A DNA stretch of 64,000 nt, taken from assembly GCF_001044395.1 (NCBI RefSeq), contig NZ_JANU01000016.1, positions 124,001-188,000 of the forward strand. The letters are read 5' to 3'. Shown piece after piece: positions 26,710-36,029 of this stretch. The position numbers and the translations under genes are program-made. How positions within the stretch are numbered: position 1 is the first letter of the stretch; each line of letters begins with the position of its first letter. Source of the DNA: Caenimonas sp. SL110 (GTDB taxonomy: Bacteria; Pseudomonadota; Gammaproteobacteria; Burkholderiales; Burkholderiaceae_C). The notes beneath the pieces are model-generated. The model had not been told where the DNA came from. It made no database searches and saw only the letters and a program-made list of their open reading frames with translations.

Positions 26710-27318
26710 TCAGGCGCGCTTGGCAAGCACCTGGTCCACCAGGCCATACGCCTTGGCTTCCTCGGCATCGAGGAAGTAGTCACGCTCGGTGTCGCGCTCG
26801 ACTTTTTCGATCGGCTGGCCCGTACGCTCGGCAAGGATGCGATTCATCACCGCCTTGGTCTTGAGAATGTCCTTGGCATGGATCTCGATATCGGTCGCCT
26901 GGCCGGACGCGCCGCCCAGGACCTGATGGATCATGACCTTGGAATTGGGAAGCGCAAAACGCTTGCCCTTTTCGCCCGCAGCCAACAAAAACGCGCCCAT
27001 GCTGGCTGCCATGCCGGTGCACAGCGTCGAGACCTGCGGCTTGATGAAATTCATCGTGTCGTAGATCGCCATGCCGGCGCTCACGCTGCCACCGGGGCTG
27101 TTGATGTAGAAGTGAATGTCCTTGTCCGGGTTCTCGCTCTCCAGGAACAGGAGCTGCGCCACCACAAGGTTGGCCGTCTGGTCGTTGACCGGGCCCACCA
27201 GGAAAATCACACGTTCGCGAAGCAGGCGCGAATAGATGTCATACGACCGCTCGCCGCGGCCGGATTGCTCGATGACCATCGGCACCATGCCGAGGGCCTG
27301 GGTATCAAGTGCGCTCAT
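26710..27318 (-). CDS. clpP: ClpP serine protease subunit
   Basis: A 202-residue protein. The catalytic Ser106 lies in GMAASMGAF and His131 in [10 protein letters not shown]; Asp is expected in the following helix region. [12 protein letters not shown] is the substrate-binding strand. ClpP forms a double heptamer with ClpX or ClpA. It sits 185 bp after tig in the normal tig-clpP-clpX order; the gap holds a copy of a dispersed repeat. Confidence 0.97.
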   Translation of the reverse strand: MSALDTQALGMVPMVIEQSGRGERSYDIYSRLLRERVIFLVGPVNDQTANLVVAQLLFLESENPDKDIHFYINSPGGSVSAGMAIYDTMNFIKPQVSTLCTGMAASMGAFLLAAGEKGKRFALPNSKVMIHQVLGGASGQATDIEIHAKDILKTKAVMNRILAERTGQPIEKVERDTERDYFLDAEEAKAYGLVDQVLAKRA

Positions 27319-27407
27319 TGGGAATTGACTTTCGCTTTCGGTTCGTCAGGAGGATTACTGTATTCCAAAAGCACATGGGGACTGCCAGACCTTTGACAAG
27401 CCCCGAA

Positions 27408-27500
27408 AAGCTGTCATGCCGGGGTTGACCCGGCATCCACCGCGCAGCGGCCCCGACATCGAATACATGCATTGCGGGTCGAGCCCGCAATGACCAGCTT
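27408..27500. repeat. Dispersed palindromic repeat, copy 1 (two-arm)
   Basis: Two adjacent stem-loops, TGCCGGG-GTTGA-CCCGGCA and ATTGCGGG-TCGAG-CCCGCAAT, joined by CATCCACCGCGCAGCGG. The outer ends (AAGCTGTCAT and ATGACCAGCTT) are also inverted. Related copies are at 43209-43258 and 45098-45187. It fills most of the tig-clpP gap. Confidence 0.8.
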
Positions 27501-27503
27501 CGA

Positions 27504-28814
27504 TTACTGCTGCGCCATCAGGTCGTCGAAAGACACCGTCTTGTCGACAACCTTGGCCTTGCCGAGCACAAACTCGGTGACGTTGTTCTCGATGACGATG
27601 GCTTCCACTTCGGCCAGGCGGCGGTTGTCGCCGTAGTACCAGCGGACCACTTCAGCAGGCTTTTCGTAGCTGGCCGACAGCTCTTCCACATGCTGCTTGA
27701 TCTGCTCGGGCTTGGCCTGCAGTTCGTTGGAGCGAACCAGCTCGGCAACGACCAGGCCCAGGCGGACACGGCGCTCGGCCTGCGGGCGAAACATTTCTTC
27801 GGGGACGGGCACCTTGTCGGCGTCCTTGATGCCGCGCTGCTTCAGGTCGGCGCGGGCGCTTTCGATCATGCGATCGACTTCGGCCTGCACGCTGGACTTG
27901 GGCAAGTCCAGCTCGGCCTTGCTCACGAGCGCGTCCATGACAGCGGTCTTGTTACGGGCGAGCAGGCGGAACTTCACTTCGCGCTCGAGGTTCTTGCGGA
28001 TGTCGGCGCGCAGGCCTTCAACCGTTGCATCGGCAATGCCGAGCGACTTGGCCAGCGCCTCGTTCACTTCGGGCAGGTGCGCAGCTTCGAGCTTCTTGAC
28101 GGTGACCATGAAGTCGGCCTGCTTGCCGGCAACGTCCTTGCCGTGATAGTCCTCGGGGAAAGCCAGCGGGAACGTCTTGCTTTCGCCAGTCTTCAGGCCG
28201 CTAACGGCTTCTTCGAATTCCTTGAGCATCTGGCCATCGCCGACGATGAACTGGAAGTCTTCTGCCTTGCCACCGGAGAACGGCTCGCCGTCGATCTTGC
28301 CTTCGAAGTCGACGGTGACGCGATCGCCTGCTTCGGCGCCGGCATCCTGCGCGCGCTGCGAGAACGTGCGGCGCTGCTTGCGCAGAATGTCCAGGGTCTT
28401 GTCGATGGCAGCTTCGGTGACTTCGGTCTGCAGCTTTTCGACCTCGGCCGTGGCCAGGTCACCAATGACGACTTCAGGAAAGACTTCAAAAATGGCATCG
28501 AAAGCGAGCTGGCCTTCAGGCGACTGCTCGGCTTCGGTGATCTTGGGCTGGCCCGCAACGCGAAGCTTGGCTTCGTTGGCGGCAACGGCAAACGCCTCGC
28601 CGACCTTGTCATTCATGACTTCGTAGTGAACGGAGTAACCATAACGCTGCGTCACAACGGTCATGGGCACCTTGCCTGGGCGGAAGCCGTCCATCTTGAC
28701 GGTGCGCGCCAGGCGCTTGAGGCGGCTATCGACTTCCGACTGGATGACGTTGACGGGCAGCGTCAGCGTGATCTTGCGTTCGAGTTTGTCCAGGGTTTCC
28801 ACGTTCACGGCCAT
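27504..28814 (-). CDS. tig: Trigger factor (ribosome-bound chaperone)
   Basis: A 436-residue protein with the three usual parts. The N-terminal ribosome-binding domain carries GFRPGKVPMTVV at about residues 42-53 (signature GFRxGKxP). The FKBP-type prolyl isomerase domain lies at about 160-245 (AGDRVTVDFEGKIDGEPFSGG). The C-terminal substrate-holding domain follows. It binds nascent chains at the ribosome exit. The ATG at 28814 was chosen; the longer frame upstream has no family features. Confidence 0.96.
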   Translation of the reverse strand: MAVNVETLDKLERKITLTLPVNVIQSEVDSRLKRLARTVKMDGFRPGKVPMTVVTQRYGYSVHYEVMNDKVGEAFAVAANEAKLRVAGQPKITEAEQSPEGQLAFDAIFEVFPEVVIGDLATAEVEKLQTEVTEAAIDKTLDILRKQRRTFSQRAQDAGAEAGDRVTVDFEGKIDGEPFSGGKAEDFQFIVGDGQMLKEFEEAVSGLKTGESKTFPLAFPEDYHGKDVAGKQADFMVTVKKLEAAHLPEVNEALAKSLGIADATVEGLRADIRKNLEREVKFRLLARNKTAVMDALVSKAELDLPKSSVQAEVDRMIESARADLKQRGIKDADKVPVPEEMFRPQAERRVRLGLVVAELVRSNELQAKPEQIKQHVEELSASYEKPAEVVRWYYGDNRRLAEVEAIVIENNVTEFVLGKAKVVDKTVSFDDLMAQQ

Positions 28815-28884
28815 GATGAGTCTCTCTTGCAGGAATTCGGGGGGTGCGCAGCCCTCAACGGCCCGCGCGACAAAGCTCTCGATT

Positions 28885-29778
28885 CTAACTGAGCGCTCCG
28901 GGACGCACGGCAATCGCCTCGGCCCTGTAGCGGCGCTTGCCCACGGGCGTGCCCAGATTGCTGGGCGACGGGATGGGCTCATGAATATCGATGCTTCGCA
29001 GCTCGAACCCGGCCTGCGCCAACGTATCGACAAAGACCTGCCGGGTCAGCGCAGGCGCCCTGCGTCCCGAGACCGACCATGCGGCTGCGGCCCGCGCGCC
29101 CAGCTCGGTCGCCTCCTGATGAGGCCAGCCGGCATGCACAGCAGCAGCGACCAGGGCGCTGCGCCGCTCTTCAATGGACACTGGATCGGCGATCCGCGTC
29201 CACTCGGCGTCGTTCGGTGCCAACGGCGTGGACATAACCATCACACCACCCGGCGCCAGCACCCTGCCCCATGCGCCCAGCAGCAGCGTGCGCTGCACCC
29301 CGTCAAAAAAGTGCAGGAACGAATGCCACACGATCGCGTCGAACGGGCCGCCATCGATTTGCGTGGCATCCATGCAGCGAACCTCGCCCTCGATACCGAG
29401 TTCGCGCAGGAGCATTCGGTTCTGCTCGCACGACGTCTCGCAGCGATCAACGAATGTGATGTGAGGCTGCACGCCAACGGCAAGATAGCTGTGCGCAACC
29501 ATGGCTGTCACTCCGGCATCGGCGCCGCCAGACACCAGCACACGCGTCTTGCCCGCCAGCGCAAGCGCTCCAAGTTCGCGCCGGAAGAATTCCACGCCCG
29601 CCGGCAGAGCACCGCCCAGCTGCAGCAGGCGGACCATGCTCCAGGTCTGGTGGTAATCAACACAGCCGTCCTCGGGCCGGCACAGCGACCTCGCGTTTTC
29701 CCAGCTGAAGCGGGCCAGTTGCTCCAGCGGCTCGATGTGCGCCACTGGCTTGTTGTCTTGATCTGTCGTTATTGCCAT
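28885..29778 (-). CDS. Class I SAM-dependent methyltransferase, last gene of the ATP-grasp/Tct operon
   Basis: A 297-residue protein. The ATG at 29778 overlaps the end of the TctA-TctB gene by 10 bp and has AGGG in front; another ATG is 6 bp upstream. The Rossmann core starts at TRVLVSGGADAGVTAMV (about residue 75), has ITFVDRCETSCEQNRMLL (acidic end of beta 2), VRCMDATQIDG, and FDAIVWHSFLHFF (motif IV region), then VLAPGGVMVMST. Motif I is VSGGADAG, a slight departure from the usual DxGxGxG. Small-molecule substrate is likely but unknown. Its place in the operon suggests action on the transported or ligated compound. Confidence 0.75.
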   Translation of the reverse strand: MAITTDQDNKPVAHIEPLEQLARFSWENARSLCRPEDGCVDYHQTWSMVRLLQLGGALPAGVEFFRRELGALALAGKTRVLVSGGADAGVTAMVAHSYLAVGVQPHITFVDRCETSCEQNRMLLRELGIEGEVRCMDATQIDGGPFDAIVWHSFLHFFDGVQRTLLLGAWGRVLAPGGVMVMSTPLAPNDAEWTRIADPVSIEERRSALVAAAVHAGWPHQEATELGARAAAAWSVSGRRAPALTRQVFVDTLAQAGFELRSIDIHEPIPSPSNLGTPVGKRRYRAEAIAVRPGALS

Positions 29779-31730
29779 AACCATCCCTGCGGCAGCGCTA
29801 CATCGGCCACCTCGTTGACGAACCAGAAGATCAGCGCCGCGTAGACAGCGCTGAGGGCTGCGGCGACAGCCAGCGATTTCGCGCCGGGGCGCCCCGCCCG
29901 AAACGCGTGCCATGCAAACACGGTGAGCGCTATGCCCGCGACCAGGCCCGTCGCCCAGACGAGCACCGGCAGCGCAGCGACTATCCATAGCGGGAGCCGA
30001 TGCGCAGGCGGTGGCGCCAGCGGCGTCCACCAGAAGCCGGTTGGGGCGGCTGCCTTGCGTTGCATGACTGCTCGCATCAGCACAGCAGCCACCAGCAGGA
30101 ACGCGCCTGCCGCCACCGACTTGGCATATCCCGTGTACGAGGCGCCGCCTGCCAGTGCAATCGCCAGCAGTGAGCCCGCCACAACGATGACCATCGCACC
30201 CAGAGGCAAATCAGCATCGGGCGCCTTGCCCGCCCTGTCCGCCTTGCGCCCGGACGTACGGTTCCTGCGCATCCACAGCAGCGACAGGACGATCAGCACG
30301 CCCAGCACCAGGGCGGCAGGACGCTCCAGCGGCTGTACCCGGCCCAGTTCCACAAGCTGCACGGTCAATGTCAGGTTGGTTTCGATCAGGCTGCCGAGGA
30401 TGAACGCGATAACGAATGGAGCCCGGGGCCAGTCGTGGCGCCGCCAGAAATACGCCGCGATGCCAAAGCCCGCCGCCGTGTACAGATCGAACAGCTGGCC
30501 ATTGACCTGGACCACGGTCACGAGACCCGCGATCAGGCACGGCAATGCGATGAGGTCGATTCGAAGATCGCGCAGCCGCGCCAGCCACGGCGTGAGCGCG
30601 ACGCCGACGATCGAGGTCAGGATGTTGGAAAACAGCAGCGCGAAGATCAATGTGAAGGTCAGGGGAAGCTGCGTGGTGAGCATGGGGATGCCCGGCACGA
30701 TGCCGTGAATCGCAAACAGTGCAATCAGCGCGACGCCCGCCTCGCTGCCCGGCAACCCGAATGCCAGCGCCGGCAGGAGCGAGCCGCCATCCTTCGCATC
30801 GATGGCCGCCTCCGGTGCGATGACTCCGCGTATATCGCCCTGGCCGAAAGACGACTTGTCGCGCGCGCCTTGCGCCGCATGCCCGTATGCAACGAACCCC
30901 GCCACCGTGCCGCCTACACCCGGAATCATTCCCACCAGCGTGCCGATGGCCGAGCATCGCAGCGTGAGGCCCCAATGCTGGAACACCGCGCGGATGCCCT
31001 TGCGGGTCGAGTCTTGCGGCGAGGCAGTCGCGGGTCCGGCCTTTTCGAGATGCACCTTGCGCATCCACTCGACCAGCTCGGCAAACGTGAACAGGCCCAG
31101 CATCACCGCCACGATGTTGAACCCCTGCGACATGGCAGGCAGCCCGAAATCCCAGCGCGGCTGTCCGCTGGCCGGATCGACTCCGACCGAAGCTGCAAGA
31201 AGCCCGAGCGCAGTCATCGCTGCGGCTTTCAATCGGGACGAGCTGGGAATCGCGATGATGGTGACCAGACCCCACAGGCCGACCAGCAGGCGTTCGAGCG
31301 GGCCGAACTGCAAGAGCAACGGCTGCACCGCCGGCAACACCGCCAGCAGCACGAGCACACCAAACAACGAGCCAACGGCCGAAGCCGTCGCGGCACATGC
31401 AATCGCCGTCCGTGCGAGACCCTGCCGGGCCATCGGGTGACCGTCGAGCAGCGTGGGCGTGCTCGACACATTGCCGGGGATGTTGAAGAGGATCGCGGTG
31501 ATCGAACCCATGAAGGTCGCGCCGCCAGTCAACGCACCGAACATGAGCAGCGCCGACACCGGGTCCCAGCTCATCGTCGCAACGAGCACGAGGACCGCGA
31601 GGCTCGCATTGCCGATGCCGGGCAGGAACGACGTGACCATGGCCAGCAGCGTTCCGGCAACCGGGATCAGGATGCCCGGCCACGAAAACACATTGCCGGC
31701 ACCGGCAAGAAATGCCTCGGACCAGCTCAC
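29769..31730 (-). CDS. TctA-TctB fused permease of a tripartite tricarboxylate transporter
   Basis: A 653-residue inner-membrane protein. GTG at 31730 gives MSWSEAFLAGAGNVFSWPGI, a plausible family start; an ATG at 31756 is out of frame. Residues 1-500 are TctA: PVAGTLLAMVTSFLPGIG, the conserved GGATFMGSITAILFNIPGN (quoted in part), and GMIPGVGGTVAGFVAYG. The C-terminal 150 residues contain four further hydrophobic segments ending FWFVNEVADVALPQGWL, which looks like a TctB subunit fused in frame. TctA and TctB are normally separate. The transporter takes up carboxylates delivered by the TctC receptor encoded 22 bp upstream. Confidence 0.82.
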   Translation of the reverse strand: MSWSEAFLAGAGNVFSWPGILIPVAGTLLAMVTSFLPGIGNASLAVLVLVATMSWDPVSALLMFGALTGGATFMGSITAILFNIPGNVSSTPTLLDGHPMARQGLARTAIACAATASAVGSLFGVLVLLAVLPAVQPLLLQFGPLERLLVGLWGLVTIIAIPSSSRLKAAAMTALGLLAASVGVDPASGQPRWDFGLPAMSQGFNIVAVMLGLFTFAELVEWMRKVHLEKAGPATASPQDSTRKGIRAVFQHWGLTLRCSAIGTLVGMIPGVGGTVAGFVAYGHAAQGARDKSSFGQGDIRGVIAPEAAIDAKDGGSLLPALAFGLPGSEAGVALIALFAIHGIVPGIPMLTTQLPLTFTLIFALLFSNILTSIVGVALTPWLARLRDLRIDLIALPCLIAGLVTVVQVNGQLFDLYTAAGFGIAAYFWRRHDWPRAPFVIAFILGSLIETNLTLTVQLVELGRVQPLERPAALVLGVLIVLSLLWMRRNRTSGRKADRAGKAPDADLPLGAMVIVVAGSLLAIALAGGASYTGYAKSVAAGAFLLVAAVLMRAVMQRKAAAPTGFWWTPLAPPPAHRLPLWIVAALPVLVWATGLVAGIALTVFAWHAFRAGRPGAKSLAVAAALSAVYAALIFWFVNEVADVALPQGWLWQ

Positions 31731-31752
31731 GGCTTCGACGGGGCGGCCCGTG

Positions 31753-32799
31753 TCATGAGGCGGGACCGGCCTTGGCGGCGAGTTGCTTGAGCAGCGGCAG
31801 GTTGCGCGCGACCGCCGCTTCGATGCGGCCGAGTTGATCGCGCACGACAGGCGCACGCGTCGGCTCCAGTGCCTGCCCTTGCCTTGCAGCCGCTTCGCGC
31901 AGCGCGTTGCCATGCAGCGCGCGTTCTAAGGTTTGCTCCAGGCAGGCACGAACCGCGGGGGGTGCCTTTTTAGCGACGGCAATGGTGCGCTCGGATGCAG
32001 AAAGTTCTGCCGCAAGTCCGGCCAGTTCCAGCCGGGTGCGTCGGGCGGCCGCGTCGAGCTGGCGGCTTCGCTGCGCGACCAGTCCATCCGGCCCGGCCAG
32101 GTGTGGCACACCGGCAAAGGCGGGATGCGACTTCGAGGAAAGCACCAGGATCGGCCGGGTACCCGGCGAGCTGGACACAAGCCGGGAGACCGTGTCGTGC
32201 GAGCCATCGACCACATCGACGTCGCCGCGCAGCAGCGCAAGCCAGCGATCGGACATGCCCTGGAAACCGCGCACGACCTGCACCTCGCGCCCGAGCAGCA
32301 TGGCCGGCAGCAGCACGCGGGGCACGATACCGGTCGCCATGCCCGCAGTCAGCGCACCGGACCCATCGAGCGATGCGCCGCCTTCGAGCGAGGCCCAGAC
32401 GCCATGGGTTGTTCCCACCGAACCGAGCACAGTGAAGTCGGAAGCGGGTGGCAATGTGCTGTCGGTCAGGCGTGCCACGATCACGTCCCTCAAGTCGAAC
32501 ACGCCCAGTGTCAGGCTGTCGGCCGGCGCAGCCGCAACCGCCCTCACCCCGATCATTCCATTGGCACCGGGCATGTTGGCGACCGACACGCGCGCACCCG
32601 TCTGCTCCTGCAGGACAGGCGCGAGCATTCGCGCATACGCGTCGTAGCCGCCGCCCGGCTTGAAAGGCACGACCAGCGTGATCTTCTTGCGCGCGAAGAC
32701 AGCGGTGCACTCGGCAGCGCTGACGGGCGTGACAGCGCCCATCGTTGCAAACGAAGCGATCACCATTGCCAGCAATCCACGCCGGATGGAACTACTCAT
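31753..32799 (-). CDS. TctC/Bug family periplasmic receptor
   Basis: A 348-residue protein; AAGGAG precedes an ATG that overlaps the stop of the upstream gene (ATGA). A Sec signal peptide ends near PVSA-AECTA. Conserved blocks are KITLVVPFKPGGGYDAYAR, VANMPGANGMIGV and VLGSVGTTHGVW. Bug proteins bind carboxylates in the periplasm and deliver them to TctAB. The ligand cannot be read. It is rather divergent and has Cys residues at the N and C lobes (AECTAVF, VRACLEQ). Confidence 0.85.
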   Translation of the reverse strand: MSSSIRRGLLAMVIASFATMGAVTPVSAAECTAVFARKKITLVVPFKPGGGYDAYARMLAPVLQEQTGARVSVANMPGANGMIGVRAVAAAPADSLTLGVFDLRDVIVARLTDSTLPPASDFTVLGSVGTTHGVWASLEGGASLDGSGALTAGMATGIVPRVLLPAMLLGREVQVVRGFQGMSDRWLALLRGDVDVVDGSHDTVSRLVSSSPGTRPILVLSSKSHPAFAGVPHLAGPDGLVAQRSRQLDAAARRTRLELAGLAAELSASERTIAVAKKAPPAVRACLEQTLERALHGNALREAAARQGQALEPTRAPVVRDQLGRIEAAVARNLPLLKQLAAKAGPAS

Positions 32800-34595
32800 G
32801 ACACTCCTTGAACCTGGGTCTTGATGTGACGACGGGCCATCGCCATCAGCGCGCGCAGCCGCTTGCCTTGCGCACTTTGCGGATCGAACGGCTCTGCACT
32901 TTCGATACTGTCCCACAGGTCGAGCGGCAAGCCCTTGCGCTCGAGGTCGCCCAGGCTCATCAGGCAGGTTGCTGCGGTCACATCGGTGCGCCTGAGCAGC
33001 GCCAGGGTCGCAGCGAAACCATTGGCAAATTGCAAGGTGCTTCGCTGGCCGTTGATCCACAGGCCGAATCGGCTCGACACCGAAGTAGTGGGCGCCTGGC
33101 TCGCCAGGGCCCGAACGGCTGCCATTTCACGCGCGTCGTCATCGGCAACGATCAGCAGTCGCGCCGGAATGCGGCTGCAGGGCCCGACCATTTCGGACAC
33201 CACGCGGTCCCAGAGTTCGGGCTCCTTGCGTGCGCCCATCTGGGGCTTGGCATTCACTTCGCAGATCAGGCCGCCAACCTCCAGCCAGCTCGAGGCGATG
33301 TCCGTGGTGATGAGGTCCACACCCGCAAAATCCAGCCGCATCAACCGGGCCGCATCCCGTGCCAGTTGCAGGTTGGCCGGATGAACGTCGCCGAGCGGGA
33401 TGGTCTCCGAGGAGCCACCCGCATTCATGTTGTCGCGCCGCCGCAGGCGCACATACGCGCCGGCCGCAGGAACGTGGGACGCCTGCAGCCCTTCCTGCTC
33501 CAGCAGGCCAATCGCTTCTTCGTCGAGCGCAAGCTTCGCCTCGCCATGACGCCGCTGCGAGCGCCTGTGCAACTCGGTCTGCTGCGCCAGCGTGACCAGC
33601 TCGGCCACATTTCGAATGCCGTCACCGGTCACGCCACCGGCGATGCGCCGCGACACGCGGATCACCTCGCCCTGGAACACAGTCAACCGGTGCGTCAGGC
33701 CGGGCGCAAATTTTTCGACCAGCACGTTCGCCGACACCGCACGCGCGGCTTCCCACGCACCCCGTACCGCGTGATCGTCGCGAAGATCAGCCGAGACACC
33801 GACGCCCCGGTCCTCATCAGCCGGCTTGACCACCACCGGATACCCCAGTTGCGCTGCGCATTCGACGGCCTCTTGCGGCGTGCCGACCAGCTTGTGTTCA
33901 CCGCCGGGCAAGCCCCCGGCTCGCAGCACGCGTGCCGTGTGGTGCTTGAGCTTGGCAAAGCGTACGCCGATGGCAGGCGTCAGGTCCGTCAGGCTGCTTT
34001 CCATCCACCGGGCGTGGCAGCCGGTGCCCAGTTGCATCACCTCCATGTCGAAGGTCAACACAGGCACGCGCAGGCGATAGGCCGCCAGCAGGATGCAGTA
34101 TTTGTTGACGCTGGGGTTGGCAAATCGCGCCAGCTGGTCGAGCACTTCCTGGCGCAGTGTATGCAGCGACGCCAGGCGTTCGCCTTGCGCACCCTGCAGC
34201 AGCCCATTGCACAGGGTGCGGGCCCACTTGAGCGCCAGTGGCGATGCCTCGAACGAAGCAGCCGGAAGGCACAAGTCGAACGACGGAGCCTGCCCCGCCT
34301 GTAGCTGTCGACGCTGCAAATGGAATGGGTTGCTGACCGGGATGCGGCCCTCGCGCTGGATCGCAGCATGAACGAATGCAAACAGCGTCAACAGGCGTTC
34401 TTCGGCTGGCTGCCCCTGTCGCGGCGCAGGCACGGGTTCATCGACGAAATCCGGCAGCGCCGCCTCCAGCCGCGGCAGCCCGTGGATGGCGCGTGCATCG
34501 AGCGACACCACGCCCACCACCGACTGCTGCAGCAGCCCATAGCCCAGGCCCCGCTTCGGACGCCAGACTTGGCCCGGCTTGAGCAGTTCGAGCAC
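32796..34595 (-). CDS. Cyanophycin-synthetase-like ATP-grasp ligase lacking the Mur-ligase half
   Basis: A 599-residue protein starting at GTG, 4 nt after the porin stop. Residues about 215-470 are an ATP-grasp domain very like that of cyanophycin synthetase: GYPVVVKPADEDRGVGVS, ANVLVEKFAPGLTHRL, GGVTGDGIRNVAELV, DVHPANLQLARDAA, DFAGVDLI and ICEVNAKPQM (metal-binding Glu/Asn). The first 200 residues resemble the CphA N-terminal region only loosely. The C-terminal 130 residues have no GTNGKT P-loop, so the Mur-ligase domain that adds Arg in cyanophycin synthetase is missing or replaced. ATP-grasp enzymes join a carboxylate to an amine through an acyl phosphate. Beside a carboxylate transporter and a methyltransferase, it may make a small amide or peptide; this is inference. 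Confidence 0.82.
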   Translation of the reverse strand: MLELLKPGQVWRPKRGLGYGLLQQSVVGVVSLDARAIHGLPRLEAALPDFVDEPVPAPRQGQPAEERLLTLFAFVHAAIQREGRIPVSNPFHLQRRQLQAGQAPSFDLCLPAASFEASPLALKWARTLCNGLLQGAQGERLASLHTLRQEVLDQLARFANPSVNKYCILLAAYRLRVPVLTFDMEVMQLGTGCHARWMESSLTDLTPAIGVRFAKLKHHTARVLRAGGLPGGEHKLVGTPQEAVECAAQLGYPVVVKPADEDRGVGVSADLRDDHAVRGAWEAARAVSANVLVEKFAPGLTHRLTVFQGEVIRVSRRIAGGVTGDGIRNVAELVTLAQQTELHRRSQRRHGEAKLALDEEAIGLLEQEGLQASHVPAAGAYVRLRRRDNMNAGGSSETIPLGDVHPANLQLARDAARLMRLDFAGVDLITTDIASSWLEVGGLICEVNAKPQMGARKEPELWDRVVSEMVGPCSRIPARLLIVADDDAREMAAVRALASQAPTTSVSSRFGLWINGQRSTLQFANGFAATLALLRRTDVTAATCLMSLGDLERKGLPLDLWDSIESAEPFDPQSAQGKRLRALMAMARRHIKTQVQGVS

Positions 34596-34599
34596 CCGG

Positions 34600-35862
34600 C
34601 TACCTCGCGCTCAGCTGGATTCCGATGGCGTAGGCGCTGGTGTTCGCGCCTTGCGCGGACGATCCGTACTGCGCGCCCGGATTGTTGCGGGTGTGGGTCG
34701 CCAGCACGAACGCATGGAGGATATCGGTCACGCTGTACATCGCGCCCAGGCTGGTGTGATTGCCGCCGAGTCCACGCGTGCTGCAGGCGACACCGCCACT
34801 CAGGCTGCAGCTGCCCGCCGAAGCACGCGCATGATTGGCCGCGAGCCGCAGCCTGGCGGTCAGCTTGTACTCGGCGCTCACCTGCGCGGCCACGTTGCCG
34901 TACGACCTGAACTTGCCCGGCGGCCCACCGCCGGCGACGCTGTCCGATTCGCTGTAGCGCATGCGTGCGATGTCGGAGCCTACGCGCCAGGGACCCTTGA
35001 TCCACGCGCCGGAAAGCCGCCATGCGTGGTCGCGCGAAGTCGCGGTTGCTGCCGGGTTCTTGATGGACGTTGCCGCAGGCGCAGGTGCATCAGGCCCGAA
35101 ACTCATGGGAAGCCAGTCGCGATGCTGCTCGGTGACGAGCGCCGCATACCAGGGGCCGTCCCGCCACTGCACACCCACTGCGGTCAGCGTGGACTTGAGC
35201 CGCGTCGCTGTCTCGACCGGCCGCACCGCGTGCGAGACGCCCAGGTTGAAGCCGGACCACTTCGGGCTGACCCAGGTGAGCATGCGGTTCGTTCGGTTGT
35301 TGAACGACGCCTCGCCTGCCGCACGCCAGCCCACGCCCGACACGATGCGCGATGTGGACACGATGTTGCTGGAACTCACCCGCAGCATTCGCACCGGGTC
35401 GCCCCAGTCCTTGTAGACCGTGTCCATCTGGCCCAGCATGAAACGTCCGATGTTGCCGTGTTGGACAAACACGAACGCGTCACGGGTGCGGAAATTTTCC
35501 TGGAAGCTGCCCTGGAAATCGACGAGGCCCTGCACGTCATAGCCGAAGCTCAAGGTGCCTTGCGCAAAGGTGCCGCGAAAACCGATGTAAGAGTTGGACC
35601 ACTCATGGTCCTCTGTGTCGGCTTTCGGGTTGGCATTGGACGTGAGCACGACCCGGTCATTGCGCAGCGTCCCCATGTTGCCGACGTTCGTTCCAGCCGT
35701 CGATGGCGTGCCGAAGGTCTGCACCTTCCACTCGGGGTAGAGGTTGTAATAGAACTCGAAAGGCGATGGGCCTGGTTCCTGGGCAAATGCCGGGATGGCC
35801 GGAAGGGCACAGGCGCCGATGACGAAGAGCAAGGCGGCGGGTAGCTTGCAGGCGGGGATCAT
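34600..35862 (-). CDS. General trimeric outer-membrane porin (gram-negative porin family)
   Basis: A 420-residue protein with AAGGAC before the ATG at 35862. A Sec signal peptide ends near AIPAFA-QEPGP. Typical porin blocks are present: NSYIGFRGTFAQGTLSFGYDVQ (strand pair, quoted in part), RDAFVFVQHGNIGRFMLG, LTWVSPKWSGFNLGVSH and the C-terminal strand ending YAIGIQLSAR. It is the first gene of a five-gene unit with the ATP-grasp and Tct genes and could admit their substrate. The end is unusual in being Arg and not Phe. Only 12 nt separate the ATG from the tRNA-Leu 3' end. Confidence 0.85.
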   Translation of the reverse strand: MIPACKLPAALLFVIGACALPAIPAFAQEPGPSPFEFYYNLYPEWKVQTFGTPSTAGTNVGNMGTLRNDRVVLTSNANPKADTEDHEWSNSYIGFRGTFAQGTLSFGYDVQGLVDFQGSFQENFRTRDAFVFVQHGNIGRFMLGQMDTVYKDWGDPVRMLRVSSSNIVSTSRIVSGVGWRAAGEASFNNRTNRMLTWVSPKWSGFNLGVSHAVRPVETATRLKSTLTAVGVQWRDGPWYAALVTEQHRDWLPMSFGPDAPAPAATSIKNPAATATSRDHAWRLSGAWIKGPWRVGSDIARMRYSESDSVAGGGPPGKFRSYGNVAAQVSAEYKLTARLRLAANHARASAGSCSLSGGVACSTRGLGGNHTSLGAMYSVTDILHAFVLATHTRNNPGAQYGSSAQGANTSAYAIGIQLSAR

Positions 35863-35874
35863 CGATGTCCTTGG

Positions 35875-35961
35875 TGGTGCGCGGGGGGGGACTCGAACCC
35901 CCACACCATTGCTGGCGTCAGGACCTAAACCTGGTGCGTCTACCAATTTCGCCACCCGCGC
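35875..35961 (-). tRNA. tRNA-Leu (UAG)
   Basis: Minus-strand class II cloverleaf with acceptor GCGCGGG/CCCGCGC, anticodon loop TTTAGGT (anticodon TAG), long variable arm, GTTCGAG T loop and encoded ACCA. Its 3' end is 12 nt from the porin ATG. No integrated element is seen at its 3' end. Confidence 0.95.
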
Positions 35962-36029
35962 TTGCCCTGAAAGGCAAAGCGGGCAGCCAGTCGCCTGGCG
36001 GCCCGCGTGAATTTCGGTCCAGCGCGATT

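Noticed and set aside
31753-33060. Longer N terminus for the TctC receptor
   Set aside because: The extra 87 codons overlap the ATP-grasp gene in another frame and would put the signal peptide inside the protein; the ATG at 32799 has AAGGAG.
35875-35961. tRNA-Leu as an integration site for a genomic island
   Set aside because: No integrase gene and no repeated tRNA 3' end were found nearby; neighbours look operonic.
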